NCBI GenBank assembly: GCA_963969595.1
Contig: OZ018410.1
Coordinates: 27,036,913 to 27,100,912 of the forward strand
Direction of reading: 5' to 3'
Source: Neckera pumila
Lineage: Eukaryota > Streptophyta > Bryopsida > Hypnales > Neckeraceae
Length of the DNA stretch: 64,000 nt
The stretch's first letter is position 1, and each line of letters begins with the position of its first letter. Below the pieces are notes generated by a model, which saw only the letters and a list, made by a program, of their open reading frames with translations, was not told the DNA's origin and did no database searches. The position numbers and the translations under genes were made by a program. Shown in pieces: positions 34,591-47,216 of this stretch.

Positions 34591-36990
34591 CGGAGGTCCC
34601 GTTTTTCCTCTAATTTATCTACAAGACTTAGAAAGAAGGAAGTAGGGATTTGCCAGTGCCATTTGGACTTAACAGTAGAAAAATCTACATTCATCGATCT
34701 CTTGTTTTGTTTTTTTAATAAGTTTGGGACTTACTTGAGTTTGCCGGTTCTCTTACTTATTATTTCATATCTTTCCATTACAATCACCATCGACTAATAG
34801 AATTGATTTAGCTAATTGATGACATAGAGAAATGATATTTTCTTCCATTGGTACCAAATTTGGATTTGGTGAAGTTCTAGAAGTTATAAGTACTATACAA
34901 CATTGTTAAAGCTAATTGCCATTTGATGACATTGAGAAACAATCTCCAGATGTTTGGAAAACACAACAATTCTATTAGAAAGATACGTGAAATAGGAAAC
35001 CTCCAATTGCAATTATAATTTTTGACATAATCCCTTGGAAGATCAAAGATATATCAATATTTTTTCACTTCGAGAAACTATACAAAGTGATGGGAAGTAA
35101 AATCATATTTTTGACAAAGTAAGATTTAATTATGAATTTTTGAAGTGGTACATAACATTGCTAATCACTGGATTCCTCTTCCTACTAGTTGGAGGTATCA
35201 TTCCCTCCTATATACCAGGAGGAGAGGTTTAGTTATATCACGAGAGATCTCATTGGCGACTTTAACAGTGATTTTACTGTTGAATGTTAGCCTTGGCCCA
35301 TCCCAGGAGCCCATGTGGATCTCAGGCCTCCATTTTCTCAGTTTCAAGAAGTTTATGAGCTCTGGGGGGCTCCTCTTTCTCCGGAAACAAAAGGTTCCCC
35401 CTAGGCTTGGTTAACAATGTTATGTATGCTTTAGAAACTACAAGTGTCATTCATGGTCACCCCCAAAATTAACGGAAAGTGAATCCATATGATTATTCTA
35501 CTCACCAAAAGTACAAACAATATTTTTCTAAAATAGTCCTAACGTAAAGCCCTTATGTGGTCATATCTTTTGATAGTTTTACAAACCAAAATGTATTGGT
35601 TCTATTGTGGCCACTAAGATACTCTTAAGTTCTTCACTTGCGCACCCCAAATGCCATTGTCACATCCAAAATGGCCATTGCTTCATTTGTTCAAGCGAGA
35701 CATATTTAGATTTCTTTTGTTATCATAGTAAGTCATTTAGATTTCTTACATGGTCTATAATGAAGCCATTCACAGAGTGGCATAAATAGATTAGTGGCCA
35801 CAATACGATGCTCACCTTCTTACCGAAGATTGAGGATTACTCTGTTCTGTTTCCTGACTTAAATATTGGTTAGAATACTCTCTGTACAATGCATCAAGCA
35901 AATTATACTCATTTGTTATTCTGAAAAATAACTGCCAGTGGCACCCTACGATAATTTTGTGTATAGATATCTTACATTCGTCCTTATGATTTGCACATAG
36001 AAATCAGCAATTCATAAGATTGGTTAACCCTGGAGCGCCGCGGACACCATTCCGTGGCATTCTGATGACAACATTGTTAAGCTAAGAAGAGTTCAAAAGC
36101 ATTTTTCATCCTCCTTTTCCTTGTTGACCTATCACATTGGATTATGAAGAGTATCCATTTAAGTTTGTACTCTTTCCAATTTTTGTCTTCACTAAAATGA
36201 GAAGCTATTAAAAAAAAAAGATCACACAATATGCTATTTTAGAATATTTTGAGAAGTTCTTGCTCCTTGCTCTAAATCTGAAATTTCTCCATAAAAATGA
36301 TATTTTTTGAGTTTGAGTCAAACTAACAATATGAAGGTCATCTACTCTAGTTTCTATCCAATTTGATTTTTGAAAAAATTCCTAATATTGCATATTTTAC
36401 TGCAATTTGAACATTGGATGTATTTACAATGTCTATTATTTTCTAATTATAGAATGATATGGAAATTAGGATTATACCGAGATATTTGTCATAGTGATTT
36501 ACACTCATGGTAAAATTTTCAGATTTTTGAAAGTGATTTTCTATTCAATATGATTTTTTTTCACTTTTTCTTCAAAATTTCTTCATAAAATTAGTTTTTC
36601 ACAAAAATCTAAGTTTTTTCTAAAGTAAAGAAGACATCTACTTCATCTGTGAAAAATAAATATAAATTTTTCATACATATTTCGTTGCGAAATGGTAGCA
36701 AATTGAGTGATTGACAGTGAGGTTTCAAATCAATGGTCATGAATCCGTCATTTAAGGAATAAACTTCACAAATTGTGATGCAAACATGACACGCCAAATT
36801 TTTTGTACCCACCATTCTTAGAAAGGAAATGGGGTTCTTTGATGACACTAAGAATCGTATTAAATCTATATAACTTACAATCTCACAGTTTGAGATTGAA
36901 AAACAACTTCATAGACAGTGATAATGATCAACAAAATTACAATTAGTGTTCAAAGTAATCCATTCAAACGATAGATTTCCCAAAAACCAT
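34591..36990. other. AT-rich spacer, no gene seen
   Basis: A short less AT-rich stretch at 35150-35415 carries an 89-codon frame whose translation I do not recognise. At 36024 TTAA is followed by CCCTGGAGCGCCGCGG, resembling a tip of a further TTAA-type family, but no right end was found. The 79-codon minus frame at 36609-36848 is not supported. Confidence 0.4.
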
Positions 36991-37356
36991 ACTTCCACAG
37001 AACATACAATTTTTAAATGCTAAAGTGATGTAAATATAATTAACTACCTTTAGCAAATTTAGCAAACATCTCACAAGAATCTTATCACTAATAATTTACA
37101 ACACAGACATTTGAAACAATAGATTTGCAACAAGCTCAACGACATGCTCAACAACTCATGATTCCAGAGGATCAACTTCAATTCTCAAAGCATAGGTCTA
37201 CATACATCGTTGCAATATAAAAGAAGAAATTGATGTACAACTCTTCTGCAACATCAAAAAAATTCCTTGTCACACAACTTATACAACAGTAATCTCTTTA
37301 CATAAGCTCACTCACTAAAGGAAGTGCTCAGCAAAAGGGCACTGACCGTGTCTTGT
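36991..37356 (-). other. probable 3' UTR of the ELIP gene
   Basis: This AT-rich flank follows the ELIP stop codon (TAG at 37357-37359, minus strand). No coding sequence is seen. A TTTATATTG near 37217 on the plus strand reads as an A/T-rich polyadenylation-like signal on the minus strand. Confidence 0.4.
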
Positions 37357-38508
37357 CTACAAATTCAAAGAGCTGTGGATGAACCCCAGCAGCGGGCCCT
37401 TCAAGTAGATATTCTCGGTGACGAGCAGAGCGACGAGCCCAATCATGGCCGCCCGCCCATTCCACCTCTCGGTCTTCGCATTGAAGGGTCCGTTTGCTCG
37501 GCTGTCGGGCGATTCCTTGTTGTAGAAGGGGATGAGAGTAGCGCCGATGATGATGGGCGACACGAACAAGAAATAGATCAAGCCTTTGCCCTCGGTGACC
37601 TGCTCCCACGCGCTCAAGCCCGTGAGAATCTCCGCGACTAAGGCCCAGGTGATCCCGAGCATAGCCAGACGGCTGTTGATGGTCTCTGGGGCAGGGCCGT
37701 CGAACTTCATCAAGCTTTCCGTGCTCGTGTTGCCGTCTTCCGGACGGCGCTCCTCCTCGGGGCGGTAAAACTTCTCCACAGGGGAACCCTTGAAGAAGCG
37801 CAGCGGATCATCTTTCTCCTCGGGCTCAGTCTTCGTGCCCGGCTGCATAAAATCATCACAATTCGAACACAGTTACTCTCTAACCAAACGAGTGCAAAAC
37901 CGAAAAGAGAGCGATAAATGTATTCTATTGCATTTATCTGCTAATTCGACTTCTAATTTAACGAATGTAGTGATGTGAAATTTTAACTGAAATATATCAA
38001 AGTATAAGCGCCATTGAGAAAATTCATTTAACGAAATTAATCGGGGCGACTCACGCTTTCCGTTATGAAAAGGATGTGAAATGGATAAATGGACATACTA
38101 CTACAGATTGAGGGCAGGTTAAGCACGACTTTATCCAAAAGTGACACGCGTCATGATGCGATCTGGAAATTTCAGTTCGGCCGACCCTGCCCTCGACCTC
38201 AGTAAGTGACGGACCGCAGATACTAAACATCAAATTGCTTAGAGTTTGAAATGCAGAGTATCCACGCTCGAGAAACTCCAATACGTAGCAAGGAAATGAA
38301 CAGTGCAGGCCAAGCACTCGCTTACAAGGGGGGTGTCCTGCTTTGCGAAAACGACCAAGCTCCGGCGATCGGTCTGCGAAAAGCCTGCACCGCTGAATTT
38401 CAGCCCTCCAAAGAACTGGCTCTTCGCTGTGACCTTCGACACCTTCAGTGACGGAAGTCCAGCTACAGACTTGACACAGCTCTGGCTCAACATGCTCGAG
38501 GTTGCCAT
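37357..38508 (-). CDS. ELIP: ELIP-family chlorophyll-binding-like protein, chloroplast
   Basis: Two exons, 38326-38508 and 37357-37842, join in phase 0 across a 483-nt intron to give 222 residues. Residues 1 to about 55 are rich in Ser, Lys and Ala with few acidic residues, ending RRSLVVFAKQ: a typical chloroplast transit peptide. An acidic linker follows. Helix I (about 114-136) holds ETINSRLAMLGITWALVAE and helix III (about 185-205) holds ERWNGRAAMIGLVALLVTE. These are the two E-x-x-N-x-R-x-A-M-x-G chlorophyll-binding signatures of the light-harvesting superfamily. Helix II (about 148-168) is a plain hydrophobic segment. Three helices and this length fit early light-induced proteins, which bind pigment and protect thylakoids under high light or drying. 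The in-frame sequence upstream of MATSS starts with another ATG, but MATSS gives the usual transit-peptide start. Confidence 0.9.
37843..38325 (-). other. ELIP intron
   Basis: The donor reads CCCCTT|GTAAGC and the acceptor TTATGCAG|CCGGGC on the minus strand. The intron is phase 0 and AT-rich against GC-richer exons. It joins the transit-peptide exon to the membrane-domain exon. Confidence 0.88.
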
Positions 38509-38666
38509 CTTGACACTAATTGAAGACACGAACAAAGACGTCCTGGCTCGAAAGAATTGCACTATCTCTAGATTACCCACAAGAACAGAACTTGCTGTAC
38601 TATACAGACTGGTGATGAGGACTACTTAGTTGTGAATTGATTGAAGAGAGAGGCGCGAGGGATGCG

Positions 38667-38672
38667 TTTATA
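38667..38672 (-). promoter_or_regulatory. TATA box of the ELIP gene
   Basis: TATAAA on the minus strand sits in GC-richer DNA about 160 bases upstream of the ELIP ATG, leaving a leader of roughly 130 bases if transcription starts about 30 bases downstream. Confidence 0.7.
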
Positions 38673-38858
38673 CATGCAGGCGCTCTTCATGCTGAAGTTG
38701 AGGTGGCGAGCAAGTAGCCATGAAGGGGCAAATGGGCAGCCATGTGGATGTGCAAACGTCACAACATGTGTTACAGCATCGACTCCGTTCGATTTCAACG
38801 AAATCTGTGATCGAGTTCCATGGACTTCGAAAAGCGCAAGCACTGCACTGCAACTCTT

Positions 38859-38874
38859 ATTGGCGCTAGCCAAT
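38859..38874. promoter_or_regulatory. inverted CCAAT pair
   Basis: ATTGGC-GCTA-GCCAAT places two CCAAT boxes back to back about 190 bases upstream of the TATA box. CCAAT is the binding site of NF-Y factors. The palindromic pairing suggests cooperative binding, but that is inference. Confidence 0.5.
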
Positions 38875-38895
38875 CTTGGTGTCTGACAAGTGTCG

Positions 38896-38904
38896 GCCAC
38901 GTCA
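38896..38904 (-). promoter_or_regulatory. bZIP (C/G hybrid box) site
   Basis: TGACGTGGC on the minus strand, about 225 bases upstream of the TATA box, matches the hybrid ACGT-core element bound by plant bZIP proteins such as HY5 and ABF-type factors. Light and stress control of ELIP genes by such factors is established in flowering plants. Confidence 0.5.
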
Positions 38905-39124
38905 GGTAACTTTGCATGAGAATGTGTGGTCTGAAATGGGAAAGCCGATCCTTTTGCCTAGACTTTGGATTCCTGTTTCTTCTCCGAAGTCTGACTCCGA
39001 TGGTGTAGGCTGACAGTATTAGGTTATAACCCCCGTGGAGAATTATAGTCCAAGGTAAGTGGATATGAATTCAGCGTACCCAATTTCAGTTTGATTCAAT
39101 TCCCATAGTCGTCAGTAAGTTAAC

Positions 39125-39963
39125 CCCTAAAAGCCCAAGTGTCCCCTTGGGGAACACTTGGGACTTCAGGCAAGCTTGTTCAAACTTCATGTTCAATATA
39201 ATTTTTTCAAACTTTTTTTGAGCATGTAGTTTCTCATAAACTTCGCGTGGTTACAAATTTCATCAAAATCCGACTTTTTCTCAAGAAGTTATGGGCATTT
39301 GAATAAAAATTTCAGTTCGTTCTACTGTTGCCCTTGCCTTTGACTCCCAAGGGGCAGTAGAGGTGGCAAGAGAGGCTATTGTTGTGCCTATTGGGAGGTC
39401 ACATTAGGCTTTAGGAGCTTCTAAAAGTTAGAGATTTTGACATTTTTCCAATTTTTTTTCCTACTTCTGAAGTACAAGTGCATCTTTCAATCCACTGTTC
39501 AGATTTTCTAAATCAAAACATGTGTGATGGGAAAAATTATTTGAAAATGGCCTAGTGTATTGTCATTTCTTGAGACATAGTGGCAAGTTTTAATTTTTTT
39601 GAATGTTGGAATTGTCTTGGATTGCCTTGAAAATTGGCATGCACATGTCTAACATGTTTCCCCATAAGAATTTTTTTTAAATTGGAGGTTTGTAGTGGAA
39701 AAAAATTCAGCAAATGGTGGTCAAAGGCATCTGAAATTTTTGGCCACTGTGGAAAAAAAAAAAAGACTTTGAATGCAAATATCTTACAATCTATAATGTC
39801 AAACCTCACGAAATTTTTATTTACATATTCTCACACAAGTTAACTACAAGATCCTACAGTTACATTCCCAAAAAATCAACTTTTCAAACTTTTTTGATGA
39901 ATGCTCTAGAAATGGCAGTTTTGGGTGTTTTTTGAGTTAGAAAAGACCTTGGGCTCTTAGGGG
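39125..39963 (+). mobile_element. TTAA-flanked MITE, subfamily B, upstream of ELIP
   Basis: CCCCTAAAAGCCCAAGTG and GGGCTCTTAGGGG lie between TTAA 39121-39124 and 39964-39967. It is nearly identical to the nested copy at 3421-4249 over its whole length, including GACTCCCAAGGGGCAG and GTGCCTATTGGGAGGTCACA. The subterminal palindrome is GTGTCCCCTTGGGGAACAC. High identity implies recent movement. It sits about 450 bases upstream of the ELIP TATA box. Confidence 0.87.
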
Positions 39964-40175
39964 TTAACTAATCCCATTATGTGAGGACTTTCTTAAAATT
40001 TAAGCAGGTCGTGATTGGTGGTAAATTTTGATCTGTGAGAATACGGGATCCACTTGCAGAATTGCCGTGAACCTCACGTTAATCACATGATGAAAGCCAG
40101 GAAGCTTAGGGTCGGCCGGGGAAGCCTCAAACGCTCATCCATGTGTTCATTGAAGAGGTCCGTCATGATCAACTA

Positions 40176-40392
40176 CACTAATGACGGTAAATAGTGTTAT
40201 CTACACTAATCGATTTTAAAATGTTATAACTTATTATTCTTCCTGAATATTTTTACCAAGAGCATAAGTATTGATATGTTTCAAAGTTGCGGTCCTCAAT
40301 GAATGTTGTTGGTAAAAATATTCATCAAGAATAATAATTTATGGCATTTTGAAAGCAAATAGTGTGGGTAACACTAAATACCATCATTAGTG
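40176..40392. mobile_element. CACTA-tipped hairpin MITE
   Basis: CACTAATGACGGTAAATAG at the left pairs with the right end, which finishes CCATCATTAGTG. Further paired blocks (AATAATAA, TTTTTACCAA) continue inward. TA lies on both sides, so the expected three-base duplication is not clean. A second imperfect hairpin (GATTTGTCC / GGACAAATC) follows at about 40399-40575. Confidence 0.6.
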
Positions 40393-40616
40393 TACAAAGT
40401 GATTTGTCCAGCAGTGAAGGGGAAATTAGCATGACCTTGAAAATTAGTGTCACAAAAAAGAAAACAAAAGAACCAACTATAGAAATTGGTATAATGCAAT
40501 ATTATTTCAAATTGCACTAATGCAAAATAGTGTAACTTTGTTAAGTTGGTGTCACATGCACTATTAGGACAAATCAATGTATTTGTAGGTCATTGCAAAA
40601 AAGGGTGTTCAAAAAG

Positions 40617-41450
40617 CATAGCGTTTTCATAGTAATCATTTTTTCTTTTGGGAGTACTTTAAAATTAGAAAAACAATTTGAAAACAATTTGAAAAATGTA
40701 TTTAGTGTGTAGACCTTTAAAAAAAAAGGTACCCTAGAAAGGAAAAGCATAGGAAAATTCTCTAAGTAGGAGAACTAGTAAAGTGCAAAATTTGCTGAAA
40801 ATAAATTCTTGCATTGTAATTTCACATTTTAATTTGTAAAAAATAGGAAAAGAAATTAAAAAAAAAAAAAAAAATGGGCTGTTTGTGAAGAGTTTATAGT
40901 GATGAGATTTTGCCAAAAGATTGATCTTAGAACCATCTCCATTGTTCAAAAACTGCACGCAATGGGAGTGATGTTTGCACTCATGTGTAGGACGCAAATT
41001 AATATATTTTTAGATTTCTTTTAGTAGGTATATGCTTTCCTACTATGCAAATTTTCCTACTAGACCATGAAAATTTCAGCTCTTGATCATTAAATTTGGG
41101 GATTCCTAACATACACTAGTAGAAAATTTAATTTTTCTGTTGTTCTGGTCGCGTTGATCCGGTCAAAATTTGACAGAAATCTATTGATTTCAACAGATTT
41201 CTATCAAATTTTGACCGGATCAACGCGACCAAAAAAATTAAATTTTCTACTAGTGATAGTAAAAAATCCTAAACCGCATCGTGTGACAAATTAACGAAAA
41301 TGATTTTTTTTCATTCCTAAAAAATAAGTGATCTGATTACCATAAAGTTTGATATCTCCCTTAAAAATTTCAAATTCATGAGGCTCATGCTTCAAAAGTT
41401 ATAGGGGATGACAAGAATGTCACTCTCATTGTGATGGTAAATAGGACCGG
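40617..41450. repeat. dispersed repeat R4, first copy, split by a MITE
   Basis: GGAAAAGCATAGGAAAATTC, GTAGGAGAACTAGTAAAGTG, the CCATGAAAATTTCAGCTC block and TTCAAATTCATGAGGCTCAT recur in order at about 62490-62915. Between the copies this one has gained the CACTA-type MITE at 41114-41255. R4 runs on into R3 sequence from about 41450. Confidence 0.6.
41114..41255. mobile_element. CACTA-type hairpin MITE with confirmed empty site
   Basis: It starts CACTAGTAGAAAATTTAATT and ends with the complement. The arms include TGGTCGCGTTGATCCGGTCA and pair almost completely around a loop of about 12 bases. ATA is duplicated (41111-41113, 41256-41258). The related repeat near 62745 reads CCTTACGTAGTAAAAA with no insert where this one reads CCTAACATA-MITE-ATAGTAAAAA. 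Confidence 0.88.
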
Positions 41451-42600
41451 CCATTAGAGAAATTTGCAGGCCTCTAGAGGGCCGTTCCAGAGTGACTAGA
41501 CCAATTTATTACTTGAAAGTAGGCATGTAGCCATAGTGAGTAGTCAAAGTGTGTAAATTTCAGGAAGGATGTCAAGACTCACGAATGTAAATGTAGTACA
41601 GGTCTGATTAACTGGGTAATTAATCAAATTAACCAAAGTGAATTAGAAACACTTCAGTAATGATTTCGAACTAGCTTTGTAAGCCAAATAGTTTAGTGAA
41701 CTTGAAGTTGAGAAGGGAAGATATTTATACAAGTGTAATAGTAGTAGGTGCAACAATCCATTTGGGATATGTAAATTAGAACTAATAAGAGCATAACCAC
41801 TCATAGTTAAGTAAAAAGCAGAAATTGTGTTAAAAGTTGAATTTGTGACCTCATTTAGGCATAGTTAAATAAAAAATTTCAAAAATCTTTGAACTAAAAA
41901 AATGTATAGAATCAATGTATTTTTCATCTCCAAAAATCCGTTTGAAGTTTAGAGCTTCCAACAAACATTTATGGATAAAATTCTAAAAGGAGTTGGAAGC
42001 AAAGTTTTCTTTGACATTTAAACACCCTCTTAGAATTTTGTCCATAAATTTTTGTTGGAAGCTCTAAACCTCAAACAGATTTTTGGAGATGAAACTACTT
42101 TTATCTAACAAATTTTTTTAGTTCAAGAATTTTTGAAAAAAAATAATTCTACTATGCCTAAATGAGGTCTCTAATTCGTATTTTAATGCAATTCTTGAAT
42201 TTGTTCAATGAGTGATCTCTCTTCAAAATATCCCATATTCTTTGAGATTTCACTGTGGACAATTGATTTTTCTATATAAACAACCTCTTCACCCTTCATT
42301 TTCACCAATTGTCAATGAATTATGACTATCACATTGCCATTAAAAAAGATCTTGATAGTAGATGTCATTGGACTAATTTTGACATTTGATTTTTTTCCAA
42401 AACTTGGTTAGAGCACAAGGTGTGCAATAATCAGGGTTAAGGTGCATTATGAACCCTGATTATTTAATGCCTTGTATTTGGATATTGAATCAGTGACACA
42501 TTTGACGTCGCGGTGCAAGGTGAACAACTATAGGGAAAAAAACAATCCTTTATGCAATTTAAATGTTATTGTGGGGTCCTTTGAGCTGCTCTGGAGCGAC
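41451..42600. repeat. dispersed repeat R3, second copy, with foldback inside
   Basis: The blocks listed for 33410-34590 recur here. A diverged foldback (about 41785-42225) with the ACTCATAGTTAAGT, CCTCATTTAGGCATAG and CCAAAAATCCGTTTG arms of the 14.6-kb element is inserted where the first copy reads straight through. Confidence 0.6.
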
Positions 42601-42964
42601 CCACTTGAGGCTTGCAATTTTTTGTAATGCCTTTCTTGCAATGACCCAAGTTGCCTTGTGTAAAATGCCACTATCACTCATTTCTCCGGAGTGTCCCTAT
42701 ATCTTTTCAAATCTTTATATAGTCATTATTGTAGTTTCAAAAAGTGCCAAACCAAATTGGCAATGTTTCGGAACTTTTCATACTTTTCAAAAGCACCTTA
42801 TAATTGCCACATTGCATTAAAAACTTATATTAGAAGCGCCATTGAGGTTTGAAAACCTTTCACAATTGCAAACCTTCTATTTTATAGTTATGTCACTTAG
42901 CACACACACATTTGTTGCTTTCACTACAACTCCAAATATTTGTCTACAATTTGCTCATGATCCA
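42601..42964. other. spacer, no gene seen
   Basis: No repeat boundary, promoter or coding region was recognised. The 85-codon frame at 42563-42820 is not supported. Confidence 0.4.
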
Positions 42965-42967
42965 TTA

Positions 42968-43059
42968 GGAAATAATTCAACCCTCAAAGGGGCTGTGAGT
43001 TTCGGACAAGAAAGAACACCACAGAATGATGGCTGAATTTTTTCTTTTTTCTTTTTTCT

Positions 43060-43108
<49 letters not shown>

Positions 43109-43460
43109 TTCTTTGGCCACCGAACCACGAGATAATTCACTTAGGTAATTGAAAAATTATTAATACTAGAATAAATATAAAATTATAGAATTTCAAATTT
43201 GATGTTGACATGAGTGGTGTCATGTCAGATTGTTATTTTTAAATTTTGATTTTTAAATTTAAAAAAAAAAATTGAATAATTTTTTGAATAATTTTGGATT
43301 TTATAATATTTTTAAGTATTTTCAAATTTTATTATATTTTTTATTGTGGTCACAATTCATCATTGATGATGAACATTGGCCACTAGTCCTCAAAGGGATT
43401 GTGAATTCCATTGAGGGGAACTCCTCAAAGGAAACAATCCTTTGAAGGCCCATTTTTTCC
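42968..43460. mobile_element. TA-flanked MITE, GGAAA termini
   Basis: TA-GGAAATAATTCAACCCTC at the left and GGCCCATTTTTTCC-TA at the right match the ends of the element at 46806-47214. A (CTTT)n tract at about 43055-43106 lies inside. Ends are imperfect; boundaries are moderately sure. Confidence 0.5.
43055..43106. repeat. (CTTT)n microsatellite
   Basis: About eleven CTTT units in a pyrimidine-only tract. The minus-strand frame it creates is a simple Lys/Glu/Arg artefact. Confidence 0.9.
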
Positions 43461-43464
43461 TAAT

Positions 43465-44652
43465 GTTGAATTAGTACCTAGAATTGTAGATTGTGATGTT
43501 TGTAGAATTTCTATAGAAAGTCCTTTAAGAAAAGTCAATATATGATTGCTTTAGAGTAGATGGATAGTGGTGGTATTGTGGGCTAAAGCATTGTAAGAAG
43601 ACGTAAAATTCTAGAACAAACACTTGGTTTTGAGAATTTGAACTTCATTGTCAAACATGCTCTAACTCTCATCTATTGCTTGAGTAAGACAATGCACACA
43701 TTAATGCCAAAGTAAAAGAGAGTCACACTCGTATTGATTGATATATGTATGGCTACAAAATTTGCATATTAGCTGTAAATGGTAAACACTAAAAGGGAGG
43801 AGAGAGGAGGAACAAATGAATTTTTGAAGGATTGAAAGAGGTGGTGAGAAGGTATTTAGGCATGTGGTTTGAACTAAACCACCAAAACTATGGCATCCTT
43901 CTGACGTACAAGCAACTTGGAATGAAGGTCACCAGTGATCATTGGAAAGCTTATAACATCCTATCAAGGCTCCAATAATATAACATGGGTACACCTTCAA
44001 GACATCAACCATTCTAGAAACTTTAAGAACCAAGCCATTAGTGGAATGTACAACAATTTTATTGAAGACACTTGGAATACAATGAATCATTCTAGCTCTG
44101 TTAAGGTAAAGAGCTATGAACTCTCATTGTGATGGGTATTTTGCACAATGTATATCGAGAAAATTGCGAGAACAATGGATACAACATTTTATACCTTCAT
44201 TGAACATCTATTTTAGATTACCAAATGATTAATGGTGGATTTGCATAAAACTGTATTATATTCCATTGAATAAAGTGCTAAAATTATTTTAATGCAAGGT
44301 TCCAAACATGTTGTTTTTTTGAATAAAAATATTTGTAAAATAAGTGTGTGTATATATATATATATACACATTTAAATGCCTTTTATGAATGAAATGTTGC
44401 ATATATGGGTTGTTGCAAGAAAGACTTAATGTTTTCATCTAGAAATTGTTGTTTTTAGCTATAATATTGTCATTGCTATTAGGACAATATTTTTTAAAAT
44501 ATATTTTAAAAATTTAAAAATCACTAAAACTAGAATATAATGAATTTTTTTTATTAAATATTTACAAATCAATTAAAAACAATAAAAATAAAACTTAAAT
44601 ATAATAAAAAATAAAAAATAAATAGAATTATTTTAAAACTAGTAACAATGAT
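43465..44652. other. AT-rich spacer, no gene seen
   Basis: The 65-codon frame at 43935-44132 resembles nothing known. A (TA)n tract lies at about 44351-44366. Nothing else stands out. Confidence 0.4.
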
Positions 44653-44656
44653 TTAA

Positions 44657-45591
44657 CCCCTGAAGAACCAACATGCATTTTTTGGCTACAAAGAAATTTT
44701 GGGCAAGTACGTGTGATTGGAGATTTCTATATTTTTAACCCAAGTTCTTATAAAGGGTAGGGATGAAGAATATCTTTCATATGCACTAAATTTCATGACA
44801 ATTGGAAATGTGAGTCAAAAGTTATGGTCTAATACAATATTCTTTTTTGTAATTGGGCAGTTCGGGCAGATCGAAAAAATCACTTTTTTCAAAAACAAAA
44901 ATTTGAAATTGTTTTTTTAGGATTATATATACGTAAAAAACTTTGAACCATCCCATTTTGATCAATGAGTCAAAAGTTATGAAGATTTTTAGTTTGCTGG
45001 CTGTTATGGATTCTCTGCTCTAAGATAAACTTTGAAGTCCTTTGCCTGACTCATTTTTCAATATTTTTTGAAAAAAATAGAATCTTAGGGTGTGGATTGT
45101 TTATTAAAACATTGTAACATTGGGATTGGCATTTTTCAATTTCATAACTAAATTCTTGACAACTTAGTATTTTGAATCATTTTCTACTACAATCTACTTA
45201 CTATTTTTTCCTATATGTTGTACAATTCCAAACGAAGTGAAATTTTCCAAGCGTGTAGTCAACTTGTCTAGGAGAAACAATTCAAGGAAGCACCACCATT
45301 TTGGACATTTCTTCATCAAAAAATGAGCTTGTGAAGTACAGTTGCCTTGTTTTTTGCAGGGCCAAAAAAATGATTAATTTAGTGAATTTGAATGCTTATA
45401 TCTTGCAATCCATGTGGTGGAAATTTCTAAAATTTTTACCACATGTTCTCAAGTTAGCATACTACAAGATCCTATGGTTACATGTGTCAAACTTTTATTT
45501 TTTTTCAAAAACTTGGATACTTGTATAGTTGTAATAAAAATGGCAATTTTTGAGCATTTTCAATGAAATCATAGTCATAGAACTTTAGGGG
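44657..45591 (+). mobile_element. TTAA-flanked MITE, subfamily X
   Basis: CCCCTGAAGAACCAACATG and AACTTTAGGGG lie between TTAA 44653-44656 and 45592-45595. The interior follows the X order, ending in GCTTATATCTTGCAATCC and GATCCTATGGTTACATG. A reverse-oriented X copy lies only 113 bases downstream. Confidence 0.82.
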
Positions 45592-45708
45592 TTAAAAATC
45601 AATGCATTACTATGCATTATTATTGACTGTTGCAGACTACTACAAAGTCGAAAGACCAAAAGTTAGCAGAAAATGGGTATTTGAACATTTTGATTTTTAG
45701 TAATTTAA

Positions 45709-46631
45709 CCCCTAAAGTTCTTTGACTATGTTCTCACCAAAAATGCTCCAAAACTGCCATTTCTAGTCCAAGTACCAAATTTTTGAAAAATATCATTTTT
45801 TGACACATGTAACTGTAGGATCTTGTTGTACTCTAGTTTGAGAATATGTGGAAAAAATTTCAGAAATTTCCACCATGTAGATTGCAAGATATTAGCATTT
45901 GAAGTGGCAAAAATCCTTTTTTGCCCACTGCAAAAAACCGGGCAGCTGCACTTCACAAGGTCAAATCATTATGAAAAAATGTCCAAAATGGTTGTGCTTC
46001 TTTGGATTCATTCTTCAGGGCAAGTTGGCTACATACATGAAAATTTTCAGATCATTTGGAGTTGTGCAACATATAGGAAAAAAATAGTAAGTAGGAAGAA
46101 GTAGAGAATGATTCAAAATACTAAATTGTTAATAAATAATTTACAAAATTAAAAAATTCCAATCCAAATGGTTGAATTGTTGTTATAAACAATCTACATC
46201 CAATAGCATTATTTTTTTTCAAAAATATAGAAATTTCAGGAAAATAAAGGACTTCAAAGTTTTTTTTGGTGTAGGAATTCCATAACTGCCTGCAAACTAA
46301 AAAGCCTCATAACTTTTGTCTCAACTATTGAAATGCAATGATTCAAAGCTTTTTGAGTACATATAAATCTGAAGAACAAATTTCAAATTTTTATTTCTTA
46401 AAAAAGTGTTTTTTCTAGATCTGCCCGGACTGCCCGAGTTGAGAAACAAACAACATATTGTGCAATAACTTTTTACTTGTATTTCCAAATGTCATGAAAT
46501 TTGAGCATATTAAAGATATTCCTCGTCCCACATTCTATTAAAATTTCAGCCCAAAATGTGTAAATCTCTGCTCACATGCACCTGCCCCCAAAAGTTATAA
46601 GTCCAAAAAACACAGTCCGGTCCTTTAGGGG
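45709..46631 (-). mobile_element. TTAA-flanked MITE, subfamily X
   Basis: CCCCTAAAGTTCTTTGAC and GGTCCTTTAGGGG lie between TTAA 45705-45708 and TTGA 46632-46635. Interior marks are CTGCCTGCAAAC (46267), CTGCCCGGACTGCCCG (46424) and CCTGCCCCCAAAAG (46580), spaced about 157 bases. Together with 44657-45591 it forms an inverted pair. Confidence 0.8.
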
Positions 46632-46805
46632 TTGAAAAAAATCCAAAGAGATCACTATCAGTTTTTCAAAAACTACGTGAGTTAGAAGGTAGGGTCCATC
46701 TTATTCAAAGCAAAGAAATTTTATATAATATGTAGGGCTATTGTAGGGTCCATGAAATGCTATATACTTTACTATATATAAATTAGGATGTCAAAAAACG
46801 CATTA

Positions 46806-47214
46806 GGAAAAATTCCAGCCCTCGAAGGGGCCGTCAGAATTTGACTTTTGGCACCTTTGGGGTGCAATTACGAAACCTCAAAAAAAAAGTTTAATTTTTT
46901 TTTGAAAAAAAATATTTAAAAATTTTCAAGTTTGATGTGGTGCTGATGTGGCACACCAAAACCATTAGGGAGATCACTTTGGGTCCACAAACCAAATTCT
47001 CTTCTTATTGTGTGATTTTATTGGGAGATCAATTTTTTCTCACTCAATATTTTATGATTTCTTATGCAATTATTTCAACCCTTGATCAATTTTTCAAAAA
47101 AAATTAAAAAAATTAAAAAAAATTATAAATTATAAAAACTAAAAAAATTATATATACATGTATTTCCCTTATTGCACCGGCTCTCACGGCTCCTTCGAGG
47201 GCTGAAATTTTTCC
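46806..47214. mobile_element. TA-flanked MITE, GGAAAAATTCCAGCCCTCG
   Basis: GGAAAAATTCCAGCCCTCGA on the left pairs with TCGAGGGCTGAAATTTTTCC on the right with one mismatch, and TA borders both (46804-46805, 47215-47216). The palindrome continues outward by two bases, so a TWA duplication cannot be excluded. Confidence 0.65.
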
Positions 47215-47216
47215 TA